Source: JAFAXD01 sp963816775
GTDB lineage: Bacteria; Pseudomonadota; Alphaproteobacteria; Rhizobiales; Xanthobacteraceae
Reading direction: 5' to 3'
NCBI GenBank assembly: GCA_963816775.1
Contig: CAWFLX010000031.1
Coordinates: forward strand, 1-64,000
Length of the DNA: 64,000 bases
Below are positions 1 to 8,888 of the stretch, in pieces. Positions within the stretch are counted from its first letter, which is position 1; each line of letters starts with the position of its first letter. A model generated the notes under the pieces. That model saw nothing but the letters and a program-made list of their open reading frames with translations. It was not told where the DNA came from and made no database searches. The translations under genes and the position numbers were made by a program.

Positions 1-1496
1 CGCTGCCGATCGGCGTGCAGACACGTCTGAGCTGCGCGACCTACGACACAATGCTCGATACCGGGCTGGAGTTCTTCGCGCACAACGACGGCGGGATCCT
101 GCGCACGCTCGTGCTCGATTATCCGCAGCGGCTCGCCTCCGCGATCAAGTCCATTACCGACGTGATCGCGAATCTGTTGCTGGCGCTGATCTACGCGGCC
201 CTGATGCTCGCAGTATCTTGGCGGGTATCGCTCGTTGCAACCGCTCTTGTTGGCACCCTTGGTCTTGGTGTTAAATATCTGCTCACGCTGCCGCTCGGCC
301 GCACCGGCGAAGCGCTCTCATCATGGCAGGAGCGTTGGAACACGCTCATCTACGAAACCGGGCTCGGCCTCAAGCTAATCCGGCTGCTCGGCGCTGAGCC
401 GATGTTGCGGCGATCCTATCGGTCGGTAATCGCAAACTATTTTCGCTACGACGCGCGCCGTCAGCTGATCGCCGAGGCGTACTCGCCGCTGATCACCAGC
501 CTTGGCGGGCTGTTGGTGTGCGTCACACTCATCTATGGGTCGGTTGCGGCCATCGGCGTCGACGCGGCCCAATTGTTGGTCCTGGTTCTTTGCCTCTACC
601 GCCTGATGACACCGGTGAGCCGAATATTGACCAATTTCGTCATCATCAACACCAACCTCGATGCCTTGCAGCGGCAAGAGGAATTCGCCCGCTCGACGGC
701 GATTGCGCGCCCGCTTGACGGGAAGCGCCCGTTCGAGCATTTGCGCGAGGGTATTGTGTTCAAAGGTGTGACGTTTCGCTATCCGGGGTCCGACCGAGCG
801 GTCTTGAACGGGCTCGATCTCACCATCGCGCGTGGCGAGATGATCGCCCTCGTCGGCCCGTCGGGTGCCGGCAAGACGTCGATCGTCAACCTGCTCGGCC
901 GGCTTTATGACCCGCAGCGCGGTCGCATCGAGATCGACGGCGATGACCTGCGCCACTATCAGATCGCCGCGTGGCGCAAGCGCATCGCCGTGGTCACCCA
1001 GGACATCACCCTGTTCAACATGTCGGTTGCGGAGAACATTTCGTTCGGACTGGAGGGCATCAGTCGTCGGGCGTTAGATCACGCAGCTGCTCAGGCCGCT
1101 GCCTCCGATTTCATCGCGGAGCTGCCGGAGGGATGGGACACACGTCTTGGCGACCGCGGCGTCCGGCTGTCCGGCGGCCAACAGCAACGCTTGTCTATCG
1201 CGCGCGCCATTCTGCGTGATCCCGATCTCCTCATTCTCGATGAAGCAACCAGCCAGCTCGACACCATCACTGAGCATTCAATCCAGCGGCTGATCGAGTC
1301 CTATCGCGGTAGGGGCACGATCCTGGTGATCGCCCATCGGCTGTCGACCGTGCGTCGCGCCGACCGCATCGCGGTGATGCGCAACGGCAGTGTGGTCGAG
1401 TGCGGGTCCCATCAGGAGCTCGCTGCGCGTCAAAGCGCCTATCGATCAATGTTGGATGCGCATGAGTTGGACGTCATGGTTGATCAACCGGTATAG
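1..1496 (+). CDS. ABC exporter, fused permease and ATPase, 5' end outside window
   Basis: The reading frame is open from the first bases, so the gene starts upstream and about 497 residues are visible. The first half has hydrophobic segments of an ABC exporter membrane domain. The second half is an ATPase with Walker A GPSGAGKTS (near bases 856-882), signature LSGGQQQR (near 1168), Walker B LLILDEATSQLD and an H-loop AHRLS. This layout is that of MsbA-type half transporters that work as homodimers and flip lipids or lipid-linked glycans. Because it opens a surface-glycan cluster, export or flipping of the glycan or its lipid carrier is a reasonable inference, but substrate cannot be read from sequence. 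Confidence 0.9.
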   Translation, partial: LPIGVQTRLSCATYDTMLDTGLEFFAHNDGGILRTLVLDYPQRLASAIKSITDVIANLLLALIYAALMLAVSWRVSLVATALVGTLGLGVKYLLTLPLGRTGEALSSWQERWNTLIYETGLGLKLIRLLGAEPMLRRSYRSVIANYFRYDARRQLIAEAYSPLITSLGGLLVCVTLIYGSVAAIGVDAAQLLVLVLCLYRLMTPVSRILTNFVIINTNLDALQRQEEFARSTAIARPLDGKRPFEHLREGIVFKGVTFRYPGSDRAVLNGLDLTIARGEMIALVGPSGAGKTSIVNLLGRLYDPQRGRIEIDGDDLRHYQIAAWRKRIAVVTQDITLFNMSVAENISFGLEGISRRALDHAAAQAAASDFIAELPEGWDTRLGDRGVRLSGGQQQRLSIARAILRDPDLLILDEATSQLDTITEHSIQRLIESYRGRGTILVIAHRLSTVRRADRIAVMRNGSVVECGSHQELAARQSAYRSMLDAHELDVMVDQPV

Positions 1497-1499
1497 CGC

Positions 1500-1616
1500 G
1501 TGGCGAAATATCCTATATCCGTGTTTGACGAGCAAGCGCGGCGTGTGATCGGCGACTTTAAAGCGATGTACGCCGGGGGTCGCCTGGCAGATCGCGCCCG
1601 CACGATGCACAAGTAG
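1500..1616 (+). CDS. Possible 38-residue small protein
   Basis: A GTG three bases after the ABC exporter stop opens a 38-codon frame ending in TAG at 1614-1616. It begins MAKYPISVFDEQ and ends RARTMHK. It lies in the same frame as the following epimerase, separated by the TAG and 21 further bases. No family was recognised. It may be a real small protein, a decayed fragment, or chance coding; there is no clear ribosome-binding site between the exporter stop and the GTG. Confidence 0.25.
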   Translation: MAKYPISVFDEQARRVIGDFKAMYAGGRLADRARTMHK

Positions 1617-1637
1617 GGCCGCCGGGATGGTAAGCGC

Positions 1638-2540
1638 GTGAAAGTCGTCGTCACCGGAGGCAGCGGATTTCTCGGCAGCCACATCGCTGATGCGCTAAGT
1701 GCAGCCGGGCACGAGACAGTGATCTTCGACGTCGCGCCGTCCCCCTGGTTGCAGCCCAATCAGACGATGGTTGTGGGCAGCGTTCTCGATCCCGATAAGA
1801 TCACAAGCGCGCTACGCGGCACCGAGGCAATCTATCATTTAGCCGCGATGGCCGATATCGCCGATACGCTCGACCATCCGCGTGAAGCAGTCGAAATCAA
1901 CGTCATGGGTACAGTCAATATGCTCGAAGCCGCGCGCGCGATCGGTGTGCGCCGCTTCGTGTTCGCGAGCTCGATCTATGTCTATTCCAACCACGGCTCA
2001 TTTTATCGAACGACCAAACAGGCATGCGAAAATCTCATTCATGACTACCACGAGCGGTTCGGTTTGGAATTTACCGTGCTGCGGTTCGGCTCGCTCTATG
2101 GGCCACGCGCCGATGATAGCAACGGTGTGCACCAGCTCCTGTCTCAGGCGCTCGCCGAGCGGCGTATTGACCACTATGGTACTGGCGACGAGGTGCGTGA
2201 GTACATTCACGTCTTCGATGCGGCGGCGATGAGCGTTGACATACTGGCGCCCGAATTCGCCAATCAGTACGTCCACCTCACAGGTCGCGAGCGTATGACC
2301 ACTAGGGAGATGTTGCACATGATCCGCGAGATCATGGGAGGCGATGTCGAGCTAAACTTCCGCGGGACGGGCTTCGAGGGTCATTACGTGCAAACGCCGT
2401 ACAACTACACACCCAAGCTCGGTCGGCGGCTGATCAAGAACACCTACATCGACCTCGGGCTCGGCTTGCTCGATTGTTTGCAAAACATCGACCGAGACGA
2501 CGAAGGCGAACAGTTTGTTATCCCTGGGAACGCGTCGTGA
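1638..2540 (+). CDS. NAD-dependent epimerase/dehydratase (extended SDR)
   Basis: This 300-residue extended short-chain dehydrogenase has the N-terminal NAD-binding motif TGGSGFLGSH (residues 6-15) and the catalytic YRTTK (Tyr123, Lys127), preceded by SSIYVYS. Such enzymes oxidise and re-reduce nucleotide-sugar hexoses (epimerases, 4,6-dehydratases, reductases). The GTG at 1638 places the Rossmann motif directly at the N-terminus, as usual for the family. Its position between the exporter and sugar-modifying genes supports nucleotide-sugar biosynthesis; the exact sugar is not determinable. Confidence 0.85.
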   Translation: MKVVVTGGSGFLGSHIADALSAAGHETVIFDVAPSPWLQPNQTMVVGSVLDPDKITSALRGTEAIYHLAAMADIADTLDHPREAVEINVMGTVNMLEAARAIGVRRFVFASSIYVYSNHGSFYRTTKQACENLIHDYHERFGLEFTVLRFGSLYGPRADDSNGVHQLLSQALAERRIDHYGTGDEVREYIHVFDAAAMSVDILAPEFANQYVHLTGRERMTTREMLHMIREIMGGDVELNFRGTGFEGHYVQTPYNYTPKLGRRLIKNTYIDLGLGLLDCLQNIDRDDEGEQFVIPGNAS

Positions 2541-2630
2541 AAGGCTGTTGCGAATGGGCGAACTTCGGATTTTTCGGGAACGTGACGTTCGCTCCACTCG
2601 ATCCCGGCGCAACGTACTCGATAATGATGC

Positions 2631-2649
2631 GGTTGTGCTGAGCACAACC
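2631..2649. promoter_or_regulatory. 19-base perfect palindrome, operator-like
   Basis: GGTTGTGCTGAGCACAACC has two 9-base arms around a single central G. It lies in the 227-base gap between the epimerase and the acyltransferase. The one-base centre makes it a better candidate for a dimeric repressor site than for an RNA hairpin. No regulator gene is adjacent. Apart from this I see nothing in bases 2541-2767. Confidence 0.35.
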
Positions 2650-2767
2650 AGAGCAGCAGTCGATCGGGACCAATAATGCCAACAATGTCTTCCGAATGAC
2701 CAGACACCCCTAGCGCTGTGCGTAACGTCTTCTTCCCTTACTTTCTTGACCTGATTTGTGCCTTAGA

Positions 2768-3358
2768 ATGATGCGATTGGTCGAAACTGCCAAACGAGAA
2801 ATGAACGCGTGGCTCGATGCGGCAGCGCGAGCAATGCCGGGGACAATCGGAATAAGGCTGCGCACTTGGTTGTACCGCCGCAGACTACGCGGCGGACCTA
2901 CTGGGCTTTATGTTGGAGCCGGGGTCGTTTTCAATGGGTGGTCAAATATCCGGATAGGAGACAACGTTCTTTTTCATAGGTGCTGCATCTTGGAAGCAAT
3001 GACTGGTGACATCATCATCGGTGCGCGTTGCGGATTTAACCATGGAGTCTGGATCGGCGCCGATGGTGGGCGTATTGCTCTCGGAACCGACGTTAACGTT
3101 GGCCCGTATGTCGTCTTCCGGGCGGCCAACCACCGTTTCGATCGAATCCCATTTCAAGAGCAGGGGCATGAGGCGGGAGAGATTACGGTTGGCAATAATG
3201 TCTGGATCGGCGCCCACGTGTCAGTACTTTCCGGCGCGCGCATTGGAGACAACTGCGTGATAGGCGCAGGTGCTGTCGTGCGAGGGGAAATACCTGCCGG
3301 CACTTTGGCGGCTGGTGTCCCAGCCACGGTTGTTCGCAACTTGTCGCTGGTGGAATGA
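2768..3358 (+). CDS. Hexapeptide-repeat (left-handed beta-helix) acyltransferase
   Basis: About 196 residues. Repeated hexapeptides of the [LIV]-G-x4 type run through the middle and end (IRIGDNV, IIIGARC, ITVGNNVWIGAH, ARIGDNCVIGAGAVV), followed by the typical closing PAGTLAAGVPATVVRN. The NHRF motif resembles the catalytic His region of WcaF/WbbJ and galactoside-type O-acetyltransferases. These trimers transfer acetyl or similar groups from CoA to sugars. ATG at 2768 is preferred over the TTG four codons upstream. In this cluster it probably acylates a glycan or sugar precursor. It does not look like the WbpD sub-group that would pair with the WbpB/WbpE-type genes. Confidence 0.85.
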   Translation: MMRLVETAKREMNAWLDAAARAMPGTIGIRLRTWLYRRRLRGGPTGLYVGAGVVFNGWSNIRIGDNVLFHRCCILEAMTGDIIIGARCGFNHGVWIGADGGRIALGTDVNVGPYVVFRAANHRFDRIPFQEQGHEAGEITVGNNVWIGAHVSVLSGARIGDNCVIGAGAVVRGEIPAGTLAAGVPATVVRNLSLVE

Positions 3359-3454
3359 GCACGATCCAACCACCGCAGCCGCTACTGAACAATTGCGATG
3401 AGTGGGAACGCGGAGTCGACCTTCCATCGGCTGGGGTGTCCAGATAGGTGAGAC

Positions 3455-4192
3455 ATGATTATTGCAATTCTAATTGGTCGGGAGGGCTCAACAGGCTTTC
3501 CCGGCAAGAACGTGGTTAACGTAATTGGCAAGCCGCTTGCAGCTTGGCCGCTTGAGGCAGCTCGAGCGACATCAGTAATCGACCGGACCTATGTGTCGAC
3601 AGATAGCCCGCGCCTCAAGCAGATCGCACTCGATTACGGCGCGCGTATTATCGACCGACCACCTCATTTGTGCACGAAAGAAGCGCTCGGTGAGCATGCT
3701 TATGTGCACGCACACGAGGTAATTTCGGCAGAATTAAAAAGCGAAAATGAGCGGGCCGAACTGTACGTTTTGCTCATGGCTAACGCCCCGACGATATCAT
3801 CGGAGCAGCTTCACGAAGCAATTGCTGTATTACGTGCGCGACCGGATTACGACTCGGCGGTTACCGTCTCGTGCTACAACATGTGGAGCCCGTTGCGGGC
3901 GCGCAGAATCGGAGCGGACGGTTTGCTTCATCCATTCGTCCCGTTCGAAACGTTCGGTGATCCCAAGACGCTAAACTGCGATCGCGACAGCCAAGGCGAT
4001 GCCTGGTTTGCGGACATGGGCGCGTCCGTCGTGCGTCCCGCGAATCTGGATCATCTTGAAGAAGGATTGCTACCCCAAAAATGGATGGGGCGTAAGATAT
4101 ATCCGATTAAAAACGAGGGTGGACTCGACGTCGACTACGCCTACCAATTGCCGCAAGCCGAACATTGGCTGCGGTCAAATTACGAGATGTAA
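3455..4192 (+). CDS. Cytidylyltransferase of the acylneuraminate (NeuA) family
   Basis: 245 residues. The N-terminus MIIAILIGREGSTGFPGKN is the nucleotide-binding loop of CMP-sugar synthetases, with GKPL shortly after and DRTYVSTDS matching the family's VSTDS block. Such enzymes activate an acidic sugar, or another phosphate or phosphonate acceptor, as its CMP derivative. No sialic, legionaminic or pseudaminic acid synthase (NeuB-type) is visible in the window, so the acceptor is unknown. The stop TAA overlaps the next start by one base (TAATG), implying an operon with the methyltransferase and aminotransferase that follow. Confidence 0.85.
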   Translation: MIIAILIGREGSTGFPGKNVVNVIGKPLAAWPLEAARATSVIDRTYVSTDSPRLKQIALDYGARIIDRPPHLCTKEALGEHAYVHAHEVISAELKSENERAELYVLLMANAPTISSEQLHEAIAVLRARPDYDSAVTVSCYNMWSPLRARRIGADGLLHPFVPFETFGDPKTLNCDRDSQGDAWFADMGASVVRPANLDHLEEGLLPQKWMGRKIYPIKNEGGLDVDYAYQLPQAEHWLRSNYEM

Positions 4193-5067
4193 TGATGCGC
4201 CGTTGGGTGAAGCACCGCGTATTTGAAAGGGATGTCAAACAGCCACCGCTTGATCACTTCGCTCTGATGGGAGGATATCTACCTGGGCCTGAATATGAGT
4301 CTCGACAGTCTTTTTTCGCAGCTCACCTCGATGCGCACGAAAGACTTGTTGAATGCGAACGCTATCTTGCTCCTCGCATCAATAAGCAGGATCGAATTTT
4401 GTCCGTCGCTAGCGGGCGTTGCGCAACTGAGCTGCGACTTCAAGAAATGATCGGATGCAGCATCGTCTGCAGCGATCTTGATGAGCCACCGTGTCTCGGA
4501 TCGACGAAAGCACTCTTTCCCGAGCTTGAGTTTCGCGTCTTGGATGTGATGAATGAGCTCCCACCTGACAAGTTTGACGCTGTCATTTCGATCGGGCTAA
4601 TCTACAATTTCGATAATCCGCAGTTGTCAAATTTCTTCGATTTCGTTGCCAGAGTGCTCAACCCAGGGGGGAAGCTGCTTCTCGACTTTGCCGGTTCAGC
4701 TGACAACGTTGCGAGCCGCGCTTTCCATGATATCTATCTTCCCTTCGAAGCCAGGCTCGCAGCGACCGCACTTACTTTGAAGCATCGAAGGCCTTTCGGT
4801 GTCGCGCGAGACATGCACGGCTATCGCCGTACGTGCGAGGATGTGCAACGGGTCGCTCAAAGCCGTGGCTTTGTAATGTCGGAATACTGGGAAGGTGACT
4901 ACACCACGGATTTCCAGCGTAGCCTCATTTTGCAGCGCCTGTTGCGGAGTAGCGCCGCTGCACGTCGGGGGCTGTCGGTTGCGGGACGTTTAGTCCCTTA
5001 TGTTCGAATTGCGACTTTCGCGCTACAGGATCAGCCTTCTGGACATCCGTCGGTGACAAAGTCGTGA
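4192..5067 (+). CDS. Class I SAM-dependent methyltransferase
   Basis: 291 residues from the ATG that overlaps the preceding stop; a TTG nine codons further upstream is also open but lies inside the previous gene. ILSVASGRCATEL stands at the SAM-binding motif I position, CSDLDEP is an acidic loop, and VLNPGGKLLLDF is the classic post-motif. It is sandwiched between a CMP-sugar-type cytidylyltransferase and an aminotransferase with overlapping ends, so it probably methylates an intermediate or product of that pathway. The substrate is not identifiable. Confidence 0.8.
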   Translation: MMRRWVKHRVFERDVKQPPLDHFALMGGYLPGPEYESRQSFFAAHLDAHERLVECERYLAPRINKQDRILSVASGRCATELRLQEMIGCSIVCSDLDEPPCLGSTKALFPELEFRVLDVMNELPPDKFDAVISIGLIYNFDNPQLSNFFDFVARVLNPGGKLLLDFAGSADNVASRAFHDIYLPFEARLAATALTLKHRRPFGVARDMHGYRRTCEDVQRVAQSRGFVMSEYWEGDYTTDFQRSLILQRLLRSSAAARRGLSVAGRLVPYVRIATFALQDQPSGHPSVTKS

Positions 5068-6161
5068 CAATACCGTCCCCACATGAGCACCTGCGCTCGA
5101 TCTTCCGTACTAGCGAACGTCACGAAGGCCGGAAGGGATTAATTTGTCTCGATCGGAACGAACGTGTTTCGCCGATCCCCGAACCAATCTTCCGGGAGAT
5201 GCTTGCGCATCTGACAATTCAAGATGTTATGGTCTATCCGGATGCTGGTCCTTTCGTCGAACGGCTGGCGCGGGGGCTATCGTTGCCCGAGGACCACATA
5301 GCTGAGACGGCCGGGTCCGATGCAGCGCTGCGCCGCGTGTTCATGGCCTACCTGCGGCCCGAAGGCATTGTGGTGTCACTCGATCCATCGTACGCGATGT
5401 ACGATCTGTATACCCGGATATTTCGCGGTCGTTCAAAGCGCGTCTTGTATCCAATAGACCGTCAGTGCGACGTTGCAAGTCTGCTTGCAGCGATCGAGCC
5501 GGGAGTACAGCTCGTCATCGTCGCTCACCCCGACCAGCCGGTCGGGACTGCAATGGCCAGCTCGGATATTCGGCGCGTAGTTTCGCGGGCAGCTGCTGTG
5601 GGCGCCATTTGCCTCATCGACGAAGCGTATTATCCATTCAATCCGGTCACCGTAGTCGACGCGGTTCGAGAGTTCGACAATCTTCTTGTGACGCGATCGT
5701 TGTCCAAATATCCCGGGTGTGCCGGGCTGCGGCTTGGCTATGCGGTTGGTCATCCCGACCTCATTAAGGGCTTAATGGCAGTGCGCGGCGGTAACGAGGT
5801 TTCGGGTTTGTCGCTCGCGCTTGGCTGTTATCTGCTTGATCATCCGACGATTGCGGAAGATTTCCGAATAGCGGCGGAAGAGGGCCGCCGTCGATTGATC
5901 GGCCGGAGTGCAGAATTGGGCTTCGAACCGCTCCCGTGCGTTACCAACTTCAATCTTCTGCGATGCCCACCGGGGATCTCGTCGGAGCAAATCGCTGGTG
6001 CGCTGGAGCGGCGCGGTTACCTTGTCAAGCACGGGTTCGCCCATGCGGGCATCAAGGATTGCATCCGGGTGTCGTTAAACGGCCCCGACATTATGGACCC
6101 ATTCCTTGACGCTCTTACCCACGTGGCCTCGGAGCTGATGCACCCTGTGACGGCTAGCTAG
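5064..6161 (+). CDS. PLP-dependent aminotransferase, HisC-like (class I/II)
   Basis: 365 residues, GTG start overlapping the previous stop (GTGA). Fold-type I features are visible: AETAGSDAALRRVF for cofactor phosphate binding, AHPDQPVG in place of the usual NPNNPTG, LIDEAYYPF containing the PLP-ring Asp, and the Schiff-base lysine in TRSLSKYPGCAGLRLGY. Closest by motif are histidinol-phosphate aminotransferases and threonine-phosphate decarboxylases. With no other his or cob genes nearby, a role in making an amino group for the CMP-activated compound is more likely (inference). Confidence 0.8.
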   Translation: MTIPSPHEHLRSIFRTSERHEGRKGLICLDRNERVSPIPEPIFREMLAHLTIQDVMVYPDAGPFVERLARGLSLPEDHIAETAGSDAALRRVFMAYLRPEGIVVSLDPSYAMYDLYTRIFRGRSKRVLYPIDRQCDVASLLAAIEPGVQLVIVAHPDQPVGTAMASSDIRRVVSRAAAVGAICLIDEAYYPFNPVTVVDAVREFDNLLVTRSLSKYPGCAGLRLGYAVGHPDLIKGLMAVRGGNEVSGLSLALGCYLLDHPTIAEDFRIAAEEGRRRLIGRSAELGFEPLPCVTNFNLLRCPPGISSEQIAGALERRGYLVKHGFAHAGIKDCIRVSLNGPDIMDPFLDALTHVASELMHPVTAS

Positions 6162-6210
6162 GATCAATCGCGGTCGAAATGTGGCGATTGGCAACTCGAC
6201 GCTACGTTTT

Positions 6211-6246
6211 CGCGGATTTCGACTTCCGCGGCGAATTCGGCTATAG
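6211..6246 (+). promoter_or_regulatory. Candidate promoter with overlapping inverted repeat
   Basis: TTCGAC at 6218-6223 and CTATAG at 6241-6246 are separated by 17 bases, resembling alphaproteobacterial sigma-70 boxes. The -35 box sits within an inverted repeat CGCGGA (6211-6216) / TCCGCG (6225-6230), a possible repressor site. It would drive the radical SAM gene starting at 6306, where a purine-rich AAGGGGACG precedes the ATG. This is a pattern match only. Confidence 0.35.
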
Positions 6247-6305
6247 GGAGCGGGGCGGTTGGCGCCAAGCACTGTTGCCTTTCTGATTAAGGGGACGACC
6301 TACAC

Positions 6306-7886
6306 ATGGGCATCAGAGTTCTGTTCATCTATCCCAACACTTATGGGATGAACATGTTGCCGCCGGCGCTCGCGCTCTTCTCAGCGCTGCTGAAGGGAGC
6401 TGGGCACCAAGTCGAAATTTTTGATTCGACTTATTATCAGACCGACTACGGGATTGACAGCGATGGAACCAAGATGGAGTTCCTCAACGTCGTCCCCTAC
6501 GACCTGGACGGACGCGGTATTCGCTTGCGCACGACGGACTGGCGCGAGGATCTGACGGCACAGCTCAATCGCTTTCAGCCGCACATGCTCGCGATCTCCT
6601 CGACCGAGGACATGTGGGAACTCGGGCTACGCATCCTCGAGCAGGCCAAGCCCTACAAAGTTTCCAACGACATTCCGGTCATCGCCGGCGGCGTTTTCCC
6701 GACCTTCGCGCCTGCACTTGCCTTGCGGCATTCGCTCGTTGACATGGTGTGCGTTGGAGAGGGCGAGAACGCCCTGATCGATCTCTGCGATCGCATCGAG
6801 CGTGGCACCTCGTTCGAGGACGTCACCAATCTCTGGGTGAAGCGCAAGGACGGCAGCATCAAGCGCAACCCGATCAGCAAACCGGTCGACATCAACGCTG
6901 TGCCGATGATCGACGTGAGCCTGTTCGAGGATGCGCGGCTTTACCGCCCGATGGCCGGCAAGATCTACCGCATGTTGCCGATCGAGACGGTGCGCGGCTG
7001 TCCCTACACCTGCACGTTCTGCAATTCGCCCGATCAGGTGACGCTCTACAAGAGAGAAACGAACGCGAAATTTGTCCGCAAGCGGCGCATGGACCTCGTG
7101 CACAAGGAGCTGAAGTATTTCAAGGAGAACTTCCAGCTCGAATACGCATACTTCTGGGCGGACACGTTCCTGGCGCTGAACAAGCGCGAGTTCGATGAAT
7201 TCTGCGAAATGTACTCCGACATCCGACTGCCGTTCTGGATGCAAACGCGGCCTGAGACCATCAGTCATGACAACATCCGTCGCCTGGCCGATGTCGGTCT
7301 GCACCGAATCTCTTTCGGCATCGAGCACGGGAACGAGGGGTTCCGGGCACGCCTGCTCGATCGCCGTTGGAAAAACCCAGACATCATCGAAGCGCTCAAG
7401 ATTCCTCATCAATACGGGATTCAGTTTTCGGTTAACAACATCACCGGCTTTCCGACCGAGACGCGCGAACTGGCGATGGATACTGTCGAATTGAATCGTC
7501 AGATCCAGGCCGACAACGCCAATCTCTATTCCTTCACCCCATTCCACGGCACCCCGCTGCGCAAGTTGTGTGAAGACATGGGGCTCATCGATCCGGATAC
7601 GATTACAAAATGTGCGACGGACAAGCCGGTGTTCGAGCAGTCACAATACCCGATTCCGGAGATTATGGGCTTGCGCAAATGTTTCGTGCTCTACACTCGC
7701 TTTCCGAAATCGCGCTGGCCGGAGATCCACAAAGCCGAGGCAGATACGCCCGAAGGGAATCGGATTTTCAATGAATTGAAGCAAGAATATTTTGAGCGCT
7801 ACGCGATGTCGGCGAACGATGCCGGCCGGCGGGAGCAACCGTGGAGCGCCGATCTCGAATACGGTATGGCCACGGCTCCGACCTAA
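6306..7886 (+). CDS. B12-binding-domain radical SAM protein
   Basis: 526 residues. The N-terminal ~150 residues have the cobalamin-binding-like fold of this family (VLFIYPNTYGMNMLPPALA, then VIAGGVFPTFAP and VCVGEGENAL). The radical SAM cluster motif CPYTCTFC (Cys232, Cys236, Cys239) binds the 4Fe-4S cluster. ISFGIEHGNE and SVNNITGFPTET are downstream radical SAM strands. Members carry out C- or P-methylation, ring contractions and other radical chemistry on unreactive carbons. A 144-base gap and a possible promoter separate it from the aminotransferase; it is followed by a methyltransferase. It may modify a sugar carbon in this glycan pathway (inference). Confidence 0.88.
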   Translation: MGIRVLFIYPNTYGMNMLPPALALFSALLKGAGHQVEIFDSTYYQTDYGIDSDGTKMEFLNVVPYDLDGRGIRLRTTDWREDLTAQLNRFQPHMLAISSTEDMWELGLRILEQAKPYKVSNDIPVIAGGVFPTFAPALALRHSLVDMVCVGEGENALIDLCDRIERGTSFEDVTNLWVKRKDGSIKRNPISKPVDINAVPMIDVSLFEDARLYRPMAGKIYRMLPIETVRGCPYTCTFCNSPDQVTLYKRETNAKFVRKRRMDLVHKELKYFKENFQLEYAYFWADTFLALNKREFDEFCEMYSDIRLPFWMQTRPETISHDNIRRLADVGLHRISFGIEHGNEGFRARLLDRRWKNPDIIEALKIPHQYGIQFSVNNITGFPTETRELAMDTVELNRQIQADNANLYSFTPFHGTPLRKLCEDMGLIDPDTITKCATDKPVFEQSQYPIPEIMGLRKCFVLYTRFPKSRWPEIHKAEADTPEGNRIFNELKQEYFERYAMSANDAGRREQPWSADLEYGMATAPT

Positions 7887-7955
7887 AAGCCAATGATTGC
7901 ACATCCAACGGGCAGGGCGGCGGGCGGACTAATCGGCGGCGTCGACATTATCTGA

Positions 7956-8870
7956 ATGGCGTTACCTACGGCCTGCCCACTGTGCGGCGCGTCGGCCGAT
8001 CAGCAGTCGGTAGTAGTGCCGCGCGTCTATGGCGACGACACCAGACGCGCGGTGTTTGCTTGTGCTGTCTGTGACGTTCGATACCTGTTTCCCGGACTCG
8101 CGCCCGATGAGGAGCAACGGCTGTACGCCGCGGAATTTGAGTCGTTCATGGCCAAGCGATCTGGGCCCGACGCCGGGTGGGAGGGACCCGAGCGGCACAT
8201 CGCCGTCAATGAAGCCCAGCGTCAGCGCCGCATGAAGCACCTCGCAGGCCTTATCGCGCCGAACAGCCGTATTCTCGAAGTCGGCGGTGGATCCGGATTC
8301 ATGTTGTATCCGCTGGTCGCTGAGGGGCACGAATGTGTGGCGATCGAGCCGTCAGGCATTTTCTCGGAGTACGTCTCCAGCCGAGGAATTCGCTGCTTTC
8401 GCACGATCAGCGAGCTGTGCGACTGCGGAAGCGGCGCGGGCGAATTTGATCTGATTCTTCATTACTATGTAATGGAGCACCTGGCTGATCCGGTTGCGTT
8501 CCTCAGGTCACAGCTTGGTTTGTTGAAACCGGGCGGGCGGATCGTGTTAGAGGTTCCAAATGCCAACGATGCGCTGACGGTTTTGTACGAAATTCCCGCA
8601 TACGCGCGCTTCATTTGGGTCGTGTCGCATCGATGGTACTTTACCGAGAAATCGCTTGCGGCAACGATCGCGAAGGCCGGCGGGCGGGGCGAAGTGCGGC
8701 TTGATCAACGCTACGATCTTTCGAATCACATCGTCTGGGCGCGGGATGGTCGGCCTGGAGGAATGGGCCGGTTTACACATACGCTCGGCGAGGAAATAGA
8801 GGACTCATACCGGCAGGCGCTGATTCGCGCGCGCGTTTGCGACACATTGATCGGTATGGTTCAGAAATAG
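7956..8870 (+). CDS. SAM-dependent methyltransferase with N-terminal CxxC zinc-like motif
   Basis: 304 residues. The N-terminus has paired cysteines (CPLCGAS and CAVCDVRYLFP) that resemble a small zinc ribbon found on sugar C-methyltransferase-like proteins. The Methyltransf_23-type core follows, with SAM motif I ILEVGGGSGFML, then LILHYYVMEHLADP and LLKPGGRIVLEVPN. It lies 69 bases after the radical SAM gene and 18 bases before the Gfo/Idh gene, consistent with one transcript. It is likely a sugar or glycan methyltransferase; the substrate is unknown. Confidence 0.82.
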   Translation: MALPTACPLCGASADQQSVVVPRVYGDDTRRAVFACAVCDVRYLFPGLAPDEEQRLYAAEFESFMAKRSGPDAGWEGPERHIAVNEAQRQRRMKHLAGLIAPNSRILEVGGGSGFMLYPLVAEGHECVAIEPSGIFSEYVSSRGIRCFRTISELCDCGSGAGEFDLILHYYVMEHLADPVAFLRSQLGLLKPGGRIVLEVPNANDALTVLYEIPAYARFIWVVSHRWYFTEKSLAATIAKAGGRGEVRLDQRYDLSNHIVWARDGRPGGMGRFTHTLGEEIEDSYRQALIRARVCDTLIGMVQK

Positions 8871-8888
8871 CGGCGGGGCCTTAGCATT

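Noticed and set aside
6627..7547. 306-codon minus-strand ORF opposite the radical SAM gene
   Set aside because: No recognisable motifs; it mirrors the codon pattern of the plus-strand gene.
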